From Gordonia sputi NBRC 100414 (GTDB lineage: Bacteria; Actinomycetota; Actinomycetes; Mycobacteriales; Mycobacteriaceae): 47,254 nucleotides of DNA. The notes below the pieces were generated by a model that ran no database searches, was not told where the DNA came from, and worked only from the letters and a program-made list of their open reading frames with translations. How positions within the stretch are numbered: the stretch's first letter is position 1; each line of letters starts with the position of its first letter. Shown here in pieces: positions 7,817 through 15,299 of this stretch. Made by a program: the position numbers and the translations under genes. The DNA is taken from contig NZ_BAFC01000133.1 of assembly GCF_000248055.1 (NCBI RefSeq), positions 1 through 47,254 on the forward strand. The letters are read 5' to 3'.

Positions 7817-8044
7817 GGTGGTCTCGACAAGCTCGACCAGCGGTCGGGGCCGACCAGCGGGTTCGGCTCGACCAGCGGGTGTGGGGCTCGGCCGGCGGGT
7901 GGTCTCGACCAGCGGGCGGGGTGGTCTCGACAAGCTCGACCAGCGGGCGGGGTGGTCTCGACAAGCTCGACCAGCGGGCGGGGTGGTCTCGACAAGCTCG
8001 ACCAGCGCGGGCAGCTCGACCAGCGCGGGCAGCTCGACCAGCTG
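7817..8044. repeat. intergenic hairpin-repeat region 3
   Basis: Full short-loop hairpin elements start at 7819, 7922, 7953 and 7984. The last three form an exact tandem with a 31-bp period (7920/7951/7982). Half-units (CTCGACCAGC) surround them at about 7850-7915 and 8010-8044. The region fills the whole gap between the convergent hadAB and diacylglycerol-kinase-like genes, a position that suits a bidirectional terminator (inference). No gene is present. Confidence 0.85.
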
Positions 8045-8050
8045 TGGGCG

Positions 8051-9367
8051 TCAGGCAGCCTGACGCGTCGCCACGTGGACCGGCTGCCCGAGCGCGATGC
8101 GGAAGAGAGCGCGCACCGAATCGAGGGCGCCGTCCGGTACGTCGGCGGACGGCGAGGCGCCGGGGTGCCGGCGGGCGATGCGAGCACGCAGCACCTGGTG
8201 GCGGATCTCGAAGCGCACAGGCGCGGTCAGTGTCGCGGCCTCGCCGTCGATTCCGGCGTTGAGGTCGGTGTCCGAATCGATCTCGAACGTCGGCGCCACC
8301 CATTCGCTCCAGAGGTGTTGTAGCCGTGTCGAACCGGGACGTGATGCGGGGTCGGCGATGACTGCGACGCCGAGCAGCCCGTCCTCGATGCTCGGGCGGG
8401 TACCCGACCCGATGATGTGTCCGAGGCGATACTGGTTGTTGGACACCATGACTGCCGCGACCGACTCGTGTTCTGTGCCGTTGGGGTAGTGCCAGGAGAC
8501 CGACGGTTGGTCGGCGTTGGGTCCGAGGACCTGCGACGCGACGTCGAGCAGCGTTTTGGCTTTGGCGTTGCGGTAGCTCTCGCGTTGGACCGCTTCGCCG
8601 TAGACGCCGAGCGAGACGTTGTTGACGAAGACCTGTCCGTTGACGACGCCGAGGTCGACGCGACGTTCTCCACCTTCGACGAAGGAATCGAGGGCTCCGA
8701 CAGCGTCGTCGCGGTCGACGCCGAGGTCGAGTGCGAAATGATTGCGAGTGCCCGACGGAATGCACGCGTAAGGCAGATCGTGCGACGCCGCGACGTCGGC
8801 GACGACCGCCTGCGAACCGTCGCCGCCAGCCATTGCGAGTGCGTCGGCACCGTCGGCGACGGCGCCCTCGGCGAGGGCTCGCAAATCGTCTCCCTTGACC
8901 AGTTCGATGGTCCGGTAACCCCGACGTTCCGCCTCGTCGGCGAGGTGGAGCCGGTCGGCTTTGCCGTCGCCGGAGCGTCGGTTGTAGATGAGTACGGGAG
9001 CGCTCGGGGGCGCGACGACGGGCAACGGCACCGAGACCCGGAACGCCCGCGACGCCGCGGCGATGGCGATTGCGAACAGTGCGATCACGACGAGTGTGCC
9101 GATCAGGAGCCACCAACTGCGCAGCACGACGATGACGATGGCGACGACAGCCAGGATCACCGCGATGATCAGTTCGGCGAGGCGTCGGTTCCCGATGTTG
9201 AACAAGCCGTCGACGGCGAGTCCCGCGGCGACAAGCAGGAGGACGAGTGCGATGAGTCCGACGGGGAATTGGTTACCCGCCGAGACGATGGCGATCACCA
9301 CGCCGAGTGCGCCCGAGGCGAGCGAGAGGATGGCAAAACCGCGTCGTTGTCCCGCAGATTGTGTCAT
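8051..9367 (-). CDS. diacylglycerol kinase-like lipid kinase with membrane domain
   Basis: A 438-residue protein. The first 107 residues hold about four hydrophobic segments. Residues about 122-400 form a DAGK catalytic domain (YegS/DgkB type) with GGDGS at 181-185 and PSGTRN at 204-209, the nucleotide-binding signatures that phosphorylate diacylglycerol or a related lipid. The start is ATG at 9367, whose ATGA overlaps the stop of the upstream EamA gene, so the two are probably translationally coupled. An open frame continues upstream but belongs to the other gene's region. The substrate could be diacylglycerol, a sphingoid base or another lipid alcohol; the membrane domain fused to the kinase places it at the inner membrane. 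Confidence 0.85.
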   Translation of the reverse strand: MTQSAGQRRGFAILSLASGALGVVIAIVSAGNQFPVGLIALVLLLVAAGLAVDGLFNIGNRRLAELIIAVILAVVAIVIVVLRSWWLLIGTLVVIALFAIAIAAASRAFRVSVPLPVVAPPSAPVLIYNRRSGDGKADRLHLADEAERRGYRTIELVKGDDLRALAEGAVADGADALAMAGGDGSQAVVADVAASHDLPYACIPSGTRNHFALDLGVDRDDAVGALDSFVEGGERRVDLGVVNGQVFVNNVSLGVYGEAVQRESYRNAKAKTLLDVASQVLGPNADQPSVSWHYPNGTEHESVAAVMVSNNQYRLGHIIGSGTRPSIEDGLLGVAVIADPASRPGSTRLQHLWSEWVAPTFEIDSDTDLNAGIDGEAATLTAPVRFEIRHQVLRARIARRHPGASPSADVPDGALDSVRALFRIALGQPVHVATRQAA

Positions 9368-10368
9368 CCGCCCACGATACGCAGCCGACCAGTGGTGACG
9401 CGGGACATCGGGCCGCGACGCACGGAACTGTCGCGGGTTCGGCTCCTGACGGTGAATGCAGCGCAGGCGATCACAGCGATGCCACCGGCGATGACACCGA
9501 GCGACACCGACTCGCGCAGCAGCAGCGCCGCCCACGCCACCGAGAGGACGGGTTGGACGAGTTGCGCCTGACTGACGACGGTCATCGGCCCGATCGCGAG
9601 TCCGCGGTACCAGGCGAAGAATCCGAGGAACATGCTGACGGCACAGAGATATCCGAACGACGTCCAGTGTGCCGCGCTGATGTCTGTCGGCGGTCGCAGG
9701 TGGATCGAGCGGGCAGACGCCATCGCCATGACCGGCAGCGCGAGCACCAGGGCCCAACAGATGGTCTGCCACGCGCCGAGTTCTCGCGCGAGAATGCCGC
9801 CCTGGGCATAGCCGACCGCGCCGAGAACCACGGCGCAGAGCAGGTAGACGTAGTCGATGCTGCTCGACGACGCTCCGCCGTGTGCGAGGAGCGCGAACGT
9901 GACCGTTGCGATGGCTCCCGCGGACGCACCGATCCAGAACCGCACTCCGGGACGTTCGCGGGTGAGTGTGACCGCCACGACGGCGGTCATCGCGGGAAGC
10001 AGTCCGACGATCACCGCGGCGTGACCGGAATCGGAATGTCGCAGGGCAAGAGAGGTGAACAGCGGGAATCCGACGACGACGCCCGCGGCGACCGGGACCA
10101 GACGAAGCCACTGACGGGCGGTGGGAAAGCGGGTGCGCGTGACACCGAGCGCGACGACGGCCAGCGCTGCCGCGACGACGGCCCTGCCGCATCCGACGAG
10201 CAGCGGGTCGAGTCCTGGTGTACCTGCCGAACCGACGGCGATGCGGGTCAGCGGCACCGAGAAGGAGAACGCGGCCACCCCGACGAAGCCCCAGACCAGA
10301 CCACTTGTCGGTGTTTGGAGCGATAGCGGCGTCGAACTTGGCGCGATAGCGCTACTATTGTCTCTCAT
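9364..10368 (-). CDS. EamA/DMT family exporter
   Basis: A 334-residue drug/metabolite transporter with about ten hydrophobic segments in two EamA repeats (residues about 22-150 and 165-310). Such proteins export amino acids or small metabolites. The start is ATG at 10368. No other in-frame ATG, GTG or TTG occurs before the first membrane segment, except an ATG 24 bp upstream (10392) that would overlap the regulator further. It is divergent from the MocR gene with overlapping start codons (CATG at 10366-10369), so it is the likely target of that regulator. A possible -10 TATCGT on the minus strand lies at 10374-10379, inside the regulator's coding sequence, implying a leaderless mRNA. Confidence 0.87.
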   Translation of the reverse strand: MRDNSSAIAPSSTPLSLQTPTSGLVWGFVGVAAFSFSVPLTRIAVGSAGTPGLDPLLVGCGRAVVAAALAVVALGVTRTRFPTARQWLRLVPVAAGVVVGFPLFTSLALRHSDSGHAAVIVGLLPAMTAVVAVTLTRERPGVRFWIGASAGAIATVTFALLAHGGASSSSIDYVYLLCAVVLGAVGYAQGGILARELGAWQTICWALVLALPVMAMASARSIHLRPPTDISAAHWTSFGYLCAVSMFLGFFAWYRGLAIGPMTVVSQAQLVQPVLSVAWAALLLRESVSLGVIAGGIAVIACAAFTVRSRTRDSSVRRGPMSRVTTGRLRIVGG

Positions 10369-10381
10369 GTTCGACGATAGC
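10321..10381. promoter_or_regulatory. shared control region of the EamA/MocR pair: three CGATAGC direct repeats
   Basis: The heptamer CGATAGC occurs at 10321-10327, 10344-10350 and 10375-10381, all in the same orientation. A -10-like TACTAT at 10353-10358 lies 8 bp before the MocR ATG, fitting a leaderless transcript. MocR/PdxR regulators often bind direct repeats, so these heptamers are candidate operators for autoregulation and for control of the exporter. The function is inferred; the repeats are seen directly. Confidence 0.5.
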
Positions 10382-11767
10382 AGTTCACGCATCGCGCAAC
10401 ACCTCAGAGTGCTCGCCGAGCGTGAGCAGCCGGGCTCGAGGCTGCCGTCGACGCGCGCGCTGGCCAAGCAGTTCGGGGCCGGTCCGGTGACCGTGCAGCG
10501 AGCACTTGCCACGCTGGTGTCCGACGGCATCGTCGAAACACGTTCGGGTGAGGGAACATTCGTCGCTTCTCGACGCCTCGCCACAAGACGTGACATCGGA
10601 TGGCAGACCGCAGCGCTCGGACCGGAGCGTTCCGGAATCCCCGCAACCGGGTCGACGCTGCGGATGGTCCCGCACGACACCATCGCCATGCACGGCGGAT
10701 ACCCCGACGAGGAGCTGCTACCGCAGGAGCCTGTCGCGGCCGCGGTGCGTCGTGTGTCGCGGCAGGCCGAGGCGTTCACGAGGCCGCCGGTCGCGGGTGT
10801 TCCGGAGTTGCGTCGCTGGTTCGTGAGCGAGCTCGCGGAGGGCGGTGATCGCGGTTGGCGCGACTCCGACGTCGTGATCACCTCGGGCGGACAGGCCGCG
10901 CTCGCCGCGACGATGCGGGCGATCGCCGCTCCGGGTGAGGCGATCGTGATGGAGTCGCCGACCTACTGGGGTGCGATCGCCGCGGCACGGCAGGCCGGTC
11001 TGGTGATCGTGCCCGTCGCGCGCACCGGGGGCGCACCGAGCGCCGTCGACCTCGACACCGCGTTCGCGACGTCAGGTGCACGCGTTTTCTACGCCCAGCC
11101 CAACTACGCCAACCCGACCGGCGAGCAGTGGTCGGCACAGCAGCGGGCAGAGGTGCTCGACGTCGTGGCGGCGCATCGGGCATTCGTCGTCGAGGACGAC
11201 TGGGCGCATGACTTCGGCGTCGACACCGCGCCGCGCACGCTCGTCTCCGCGGACGAGAACGGTCACGTCGTCTACCTCAGGTCGTTGACGAAGAGCATGT
11301 CGTCGTCGATCAGGGTCGCCGCGGTGATGGCGCGTGGGCCGGTGCGTCAGCGCATCGAGAGCGCGCTGGCGCTCTCCGACCTGTATGTGTCGCCGATCCT
11401 GCAGCTCGCCGCGCTCGACGTCGTGACCAGGCCCGCGTGGCGCACATCGTTGCAGCGGCTGCGACGCGGACTCGGTGCGCGTCGCGACGCTTTGCTCGAC
11501 GCGCTGCGCGCCGAACCGTCGTTGACGGCCACGACACCGCCGGGCGGGCTGCACCTGTGGGTTCGGCTGCCCGACGTCGGCGCTGGGGATGTGCCCACCG
11601 ACCCGGACGTGGTCGCGGCTCGGGCGCTGGCGCGCGGGCTGTCGGTGGTGGCCGGCCGCGAGTGGTTCCCGGCCGAGCCGACCGGTCCGTATGTGCGGCT
11701 GAGCTACGCCGCTGCGGGACCCGACCGCTACGCCGAGGCCGTCGAGATCCTCGCGGGGTCGTGTTAG
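10367..11767 (+). CDS. MocR-type (GntR wHTH + aminotransferase fold) transcriptional regulator
   Basis: A 466-residue regulator. Residues about 5-70 form a GntR winged helix (SRLPSTRALAKQFGAGPVTVQRALATL). Residues about 105-460 form a fold-type I aminotransferase-like domain with the PLP lysine at K309 (SLTKSMSSSIR), NYANPTG at about 246-252 and the Asp of VVEDDWA near 277. MocR proteins sense PLP or an amino-acid adduct and control adjacent metabolic or transport genes. The start ATG at 10367 overlaps the divergent EamA start, and no ribosome-binding site precedes it, so leaderless translation is likely. A longer open frame upstream is rejected because it covers the EamA N-terminus. Confidence 0.9.
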   Translation: MFDDSSSRIAQHLRVLAEREQPGSRLPSTRALAKQFGAGPVTVQRALATLVSDGIVETRSGEGTFVASRRLATRRDIGWQTAALGPERSGIPATGSTLRMVPHDTIAMHGGYPDEELLPQEPVAAAVRRVSRQAEAFTRPPVAGVPELRRWFVSELAEGGDRGWRDSDVVITSGGQAALAATMRAIAAPGEAIVMESPTYWGAIAAARQAGLVIVPVARTGGAPSAVDLDTAFATSGARVFYAQPNYANPTGEQWSAQQRAEVLDVVAAHRAFVVEDDWAHDFGVDTAPRTLVSADENGHVVYLRSLTKSMSSSIRVAAVMARGPVRQRIESALALSDLYVSPILQLAALDVVTRPAWRTSLQRLRRGLGARRDALLDALRAEPSLTATTPPGGLHLWVRLPDVGAGDVPTDPDVVAARALARGLSVVAGREWFPAEPTGPYVRLSYAAAGPDRYAEAVEILAGSC

Positions 11768-11791
11768 GCGGCGTCCTGGCAGAGCGGTAGG

Positions 11792-11842
11792 GGTTCCGGT
11801 TGCCCAGAGGCGCGGAATCCGAGCGTCTGGGCAACCGGAACC
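11792..11842. repeat. hairpin direct repeat, left copy (flanks DUF559 gene)
   Basis: Perfect 17-bp arms GGTTCCGGTTGCCCAGA (11792-11808) and their complement (11826-11842) enclose a 17-nt loop containing GGAATCC. The 44 bp at 11797-11840 recur with one mismatch and in the same orientation at 12813-12856. The copy lies between the convergent MocR and DUF559 stops, where it could also terminate both transcripts. Confidence 0.9.
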
Positions 11843-11869
11843 GGGGTGCTGCAGCTAGGCGTGTGCCCA

Positions 11870-12742
11870 CTAGGCGGCTGATGCGTCGAGGGCGTCGAGA
11901 ACCTGGCGGGCTGTGGCGTCGGGGCGTCGAGTGATGTCGTCCCAGGTGAAGTTCAGCATCCGCCAGCCGTCGGCGAGGAGGGCGTTGCGTTTGGTCCGGT
12001 CGCGTTGGAAGGTCTTGGCGTCGCGGTGGAACGCGAAGCCGTCGATCTCGACGATGAGTCGTGCGTCGCGGAACACGAAGTCGAGCAGGTACCCGAGGAC
12101 CTCGGTGTTGGCCGTCCACCCGGTGATGTCGTGTGCGTCGAACAGCGCGGTGGTGGTGCGTTCGGCCTCGGATCGCGCACCGGACCGCAGCGCGTCGAAG
12201 AGCCGTCGTGCCTCGGGTGCACCGCGACGTCGCGGGTAACGGCCCAGCGCGTCGTCGAGTTCGGTGATGGAGACGCGGTGGGTGAGGAGGGCGTTGTCGA
12301 CGGTCGAGGTGTCGCCGTCGGCGGCGACGTCGAGCAGGGTGGCCGCGACCGACGCCACGCGAAGCCCGTCGACCACGACGATGTCTGGTTCGTGCAGGCG
12401 GCGATGTGTGACCTTCACGCCCGACGACGCACCGGCGTGGCGGCCCTTCACCTGGGTGGCGACGGTGATCTTCGACGGAAAAGCACTGGTCAGGCCGTGC
12501 CACCATGCGGCCGACGACCCGACGAGCACCGCGGATTTGCCGACCGATGCGACCGCGATCCGGACTCGGACGCGTGCCGTGCGCGGATGGTCGACGGCCC
12601 GAAACGTCGCCTCAGCCTCGCGCACCCACGTGCCCGCGGAAAGTCGACGCCGCACCGAATGCCTGTTCACGCCGAGCGCTCGCGCCTGTGCGAGAGTGAT
12701 GACGCCGTCGTGCGTGGACAGGTGCTGCGCGAGCGTGGTCAT
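11870..12742 (-). CDS. DUF559 (Vsr-like PD-(D/E)XK) nuclease with AbiEi-type N-terminal wHTH
   Basis: A 290-residue protein. The N-terminus (about 1-50, AQHLSTHDGVITLAQARALGV) resembles the winged-helix domain of type IV AbiEi antitoxins. The C-terminus (about 185-285) is a DUF559 nuclease-like domain with D221 in YLLDFVF, VEIDGFAFHRD at 231-241 and K251 within DRTKRNALLADGW. These are the acidic and basic residues expected of a very-short-patch-repair-like endonuclease fold. No partner toxin gene is adjacent. The start is ATG at 12742, preceded by no strong ribosome-binding site. It is bracketed by two near-identical hairpin repeats (11792-11842 and 12813-12856), suggesting a cassette that moved as a unit. 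Its biological role is unknown; solitary copies of such proteins are common in related actinobacteria. Confidence 0.8.
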   Translation of the reverse strand: MTTLAQHLSTHDGVITLAQARALGVNRHSVRRRLSAGTWVREAEATFRAVDHPRTARVRVRIAVASVGKSAVLVGSSAAWWHGLTSAFPSKITVATQVKGRHAGASSGVKVTHRRLHEPDIVVVDGLRVASVAATLLDVAADGDTSTVDNALLTHRVSITELDDALGRYPRRRGAPEARRLFDALRSGARSEAERTTTALFDAHDITGWTANTEVLGYLLDFVFRDARLIVEIDGFAFHRDAKTFQRDRTKRNALLADGWRMLNFTWDDITRRPDATARQVLDALDASAA

Positions 12743-12812
12743 GCGAGATCGGACGCAACGGGACACCCTGAGGTTCCATGTCCGAAGGTTCCGCGCCGAG
12801 GCCGGAAACTTG

Positions 12813-12856
12813 CGGTTGCCCAGAGGTGCGGAATCCGAGCGTCTGGGCAACCGGAA
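12813..12856. repeat. hairpin direct repeat, right copy (flanks DUF559 gene)
   Basis: Arms CGGTTGCCCAGA (12813-12824) and TCTGGGCAACCG (12842-12853) are perfect complements around a 17-nt loop. Loop and arms match the left copy at 11797-11840 except for one C/T change in the loop. It lies 71 bp upstream of the DUF559 start codon. Confidence 0.9.
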
Positions 12857-12904
12857 AATCACGCCGATCGGCGCTGGTGGGGGCGGGTCGGTGCAGGAAG
12901 TGTT

Positions 12905-12992
12905 TTGGGTTAACCGGGGCGGGTGTTCTACACTGAAGTGTCAGGTTTACCCTTGACTTGCGCGCCGCCCATAGGGTGGCGCGTTGGTTTTG
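12905..12992 (+). promoter_or_regulatory. possible promoter and attenuator upstream of tRNA-Trp-secE
   Basis: TTGGGT (12905-12910) and TACACT (12929-12934) are spaced 18 nt. About 27 nt downstream of the -10, a 10-bp stem CGCGCCGCCC / GGGTGGCGCG (12961-12983, loop ATA, one G-U pair) is followed by TTGGTTTTGT. This is a terminator-like arrangement 98 bp before tRNA-Trp. A second -35-like TTGACT lies at 12953-12958, without a well-spaced -10. Confidence 0.4.
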
Positions 12993-13089
12993 TCGGCGAC
13001 GGCCCATCGGTTTCGGATCGGTAGGCTGGTTCCGGCAGGTCGACCATGACCGGTGGTTGCAGAACTCGCGAGAGTGAACGCAGCCGCAA

Positions 13090-13162
<73 letters not shown>

Positions 13163-13200
13163 CCCTGGAGAGGGCACACGTTGACGAGAGGACCTCGAAG

Positions 13201-13674
13201 GTGAGCAAGCGAGATCGAGCAGCCCGCGCCAAAAACGACGGGCAGTCCACCGCCGCCGATTCGGCAGCGGAGGAGCTCGAGACCCGCGACGACGCCGTCG
13301 AGGACGCAGATGGCGGAGCCTCGGATGCGTCGTCGGGCGATCTTCGCCCGACGGGTAAGCGTTCGGGACGTCGTCGCTCGTCAGCGGGTGCCGTCGACAC
13401 GACAGACGGTGATGCGGATTCCGACGGTGGATCCGCAGTCGCCGTCAAGGAACGCAAGGTAAAGAAGGCGTCCGAGCAGAGCAGCAATCCGTTTGTGCGG
13501 ATCTGGGTGTTCATGCAGCAGGTCGTCTCGGAGATGAAGAAGGTCATCTGGCCGACGCGGCGCGAGACGATCACGTACACGATCATCGTGCTCGTGTTCG
13601 TGGTGGTGATGACCGCGTTCATCTTCGGGATCGACATCGGCTTCGCCAAGCTAGTTCTCTGGATCCTCGGCTGA
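13201..13674 (+). CDS. secE: preprotein translocase subunit SecE
   Basis: A 157-residue SecE, the small subunit of the SecYEG protein-export channel. The conserved cytoplasmic motif EMKKVIWPTRRET precedes a single membrane segment at about residues 123-146 near the C-terminus. The first 95 residues are a low-complexity, charged extension rich in D, A, S and R that is absent from short SecE proteins such as Bacillus but common in high-GC actinobacteria. The start is GTG at 13201 after GAGAGGACC. It is co-directional with nusG (82-bp gap), the near-universal secE-nusG pair. Confidence 0.95.
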   Translation: MSKRDRAARAKNDGQSTAADSAAEELETRDDAVEDADGGASDASSGDLRPTGKRSGRRRSSAGAVDTTDGDADSDGGSAVAVKERKVKKASEQSSNPFVRIWVFMQQVVSEMKKVIWPTRRETITYTIIVLVFVVVMTAFIFGIDIGFAKLVLWILG

Positions 13675-13756
13675 TTCGGGCTCACTCAGGTGAGCCCGCT
13701 CCCGACCGGGTCATCCGACGGACGACCAACTTCATGAAAGAGGAGCGTGGGCTGCA

Positions 13757-14611
13757 GTGAGCACCCCGGATAACGAGTTCGACCCGACCGACACGGTCGA
13801 GACCGACGTCACTGACGCCGGGAGCGAAGCGACCGTGGACGAGACCGACGATCCGGGCACCGAGGCGCAGGTCGAGGCCGCACAGGACGACGCCGCAGCC
13901 GTCGACGGTGGCGAAGAGGCCGTCGAGCAGGCAGAAGCCGCCGAGGACGCCGCAGCTGATGCCGACGCAGCAGCGGCCGAAGCCGAGGAAGAGGTCGACC
14001 CCGCCGAGGAACTGCGCAAGCAACTGCGTCGCGCACCCGGCGAGTGGTACGTCATCCACAGCTATGCCGGTTACGAGAACAAGGTCAAGACCAACCTCGA
14101 GACCCGCGTGCAGAACCTCGACGTCGGCGACTACATCTTCCAGGTCGAGGTCCCGACCGAAGAGGTCACCGAGATCAAGAACGGCCAGCAGAAGAAGGTC
14201 AACCGCAAGGTGCTGCCCGGCTACATCCTGGTGCGCATGGACCTCAACGACGAGTCGTGGGGCGCGGTGCGCAACACCCCGGGTGTCACGGGCTTCGTCG
14301 GAATGACCAGCAAGCCGTCGCCGTTGAGTCTCAATGAAGTGCTGCAGTTCCTGCTGCCGCGCACCCCGGCGAAGAAGGCCACGGCCAAGGGCGCCGAGAG
14401 TGTCGAGCAGGCCGCAGCGGCTGCGACGTCGGTCGTCGAGGTCGACTTCGAGGTCGGTGAGTCGGTCACCGTCATGGACGGCCCGTTCGCCACGCTGCCC
14501 GCGTCGATCAGCGAGGTGAACGCCGAGCAGCGCAAGGTCAAGGTGCTCGTGTCGATCTTCGGTCGCGAGACGCCGGTGGAACTCGGCTTCAACCAGGTCG
14601 AGAAGATCTGA
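13757..14611 (+). CDS. nusG: transcription termination/antitermination factor NusG
   Basis: A 284-residue NusG. An acidic tail of about 93 residues (runs of E, D and A) precedes the NGN domain, which begins at EWYVIHSYAGYENKVKTNLE (about residue 96). The KOW domain lies at about 230-284 (FEVGESVTVMDGPFATL). NusG binds the RNA polymerase clamp and links it to Rho or ribosomes. The start is GTG at 13757 after an AAAGAGGAG ribosome-binding site. The last codons and stop are duplicated in tandem just downstream (14599-14638). It probably forms a unit with secE, with rplK-rplA following after 105 bp. Confidence 0.96.
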   Translation: MSTPDNEFDPTDTVETDVTDAGSEATVDETDDPGTEAQVEAAQDDAAAVDGGEEAVEQAEAAEDAAADADAAAAEAEEEVDPAEELRKQLRRAPGEWYVIHSYAGYENKVKTNLETRVQNLDVGDYIFQVEVPTEEVTEIKNGQQKKVNRKVLPGYILVRMDLNDESWGAVRNTPGVTGFVGMTSKPSPLSLNEVLQFLLPRTPAKKATAKGAESVEQAAAAATSVVEVDFEVGESVTVMDGPFATLPASISEVNAEQRKVKVLVSIFGRETPVELGFNQVEKI

Positions 14612-14638
14612 TACCTGCCGAGAAGATCTGAAACCTGC
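14599..14638 (+). repeat. 20-bp tandem duplication across the nusG stop codon
   Basis: A 20-bp unit starting CGAGAAGATCTGA occurs at 14599-14618 and 14619-14638 with one mismatch. It includes the last codons and stop of nusG. Because the unit is 20 bp, the second TGA falls in another frame. A small stem TGCTCCG/CGGAGCA follows at about 14636-14655. Confidence 0.85.
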
Positions 14639-14716
14639 TCCGCACGGACGGAGCAACACACAAGCTTCCACGCCTCCAGCGGACGTGGATCTGCAAGAAA
14701 CAAACAAGGAACAAGG

Positions 14717-15148
14717 ATGCCTCCCAAGAAGAAGAAGCTCGCCGGGATCATCAAGCTCCAGATCCAGGCAGGCCAGGCAAACCCGGCCCCGCCAGTGGGT
14801 CCGGCGCTCGGTCAGCACGGCGTGAACATCATGGAATTCTGCAAGGCGTACAACGCCGCGACCGAGTCGCAGCGTGGCAACGTCGTGCCGGTCGAGATCT
14901 TCGTGTACGAAGATCGCTCGTTCGACTTCAAGCTCAAGACCCCGCCCGCAGCCAAGCTGCTGCTCAAGGCTGCCGGTCTGCAGAAGGGTTCGGGCGAGCC
15001 GCACACCAAGAAGGTCGGCAAGGTCTCGATGGACCAGGTCCGCGAGATCGCCAAGACCAAGGCCGAAGACCTCAACGCCACCGACATCGACCAGGCCGCG
15101 AAGATCATCGCCGGTACTGCACGATCGATGGGGATTACCGTCGAGTGA
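14717..15148 (+). CDS. rplK: 50S ribosomal protein L11
   Basis: A 143-residue L11, a protein of the GTPase-associated centre of the large subunit. Family motifs are present in order: IKLQIQAGQANPAPPVGPALGQHGVN at the N-terminus, FKLKTPPAAKLLLKAAG in the middle, and the RNA-binding C-terminal domain ending KIIAGTARSMGITVE. The ATG at 14717 follows AAGGAACAAGG. Its 3' end, with the stop codon, is part of a tandem repeat that continues into the rplK-rplA gap. It is cotranscribed with rplA. Confidence 0.97.
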   Translation: MPPKKKKLAGIIKLQIQAGQANPAPPVGPALGQHGVNIMEFCKAYNAATESQRGNVVPVEIFVYEDRSFDFKLKTPPAAKLLLKAAGLQKGSGEPHTKKVGKVSMDQVREIAKTKAEDLNATDIDQAAKIIAGTARSMGITVE

Positions 15149-15215
15149 GCTTGCGAACTCGCGCAAGAATCACCGTCGAGTGAGCTTGCGAACTCGCGCA
15201 AGTTTGACCGTCGAG
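15137..15215 (+). repeat. 35-bp-period tandem repeat with hairpins between rplK and rplA
   Basis: A 31-bp unit beginning ACCGTCGAGTGAGC is found at 15137-15167 and exactly again at 15172-15202, then partly at 15207-15215. Each full copy contains the rplK stop context and a stem CTTGCG / CGCAAG with loop AACTCG. The leader before rplA (15149-15299, 151 bp) thus carries two identical small hairpins. Confidence 0.88.
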
Positions 15216-15299
15216 GGCTGATCAGCCCGCTGAGTGGGAGGGCCGGCTCGGCCCACACACCACCAACCCGAATCATCAATACGGAGAAAGAACAGAGCA

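Noticed and set aside
7817..8044. Regularly spaced repeats that at first look like a CRISPR array.
   Set aside because: Units are tandem with spacers of 0-10 bp or decayed half-copies, there are no unique 30-40-bp spacers, and no cas gene is present. The same element recurs in two other intergenic regions.
8051..10192. A 713-codon open frame that would extend the lipid kinase far upstream.
   Set aside because: The first 275 codons lie in the wrong frame of the EamA gene and carry no recognisable domain; the ATG at 9367 with its 4-nt overlap is the convincing start.
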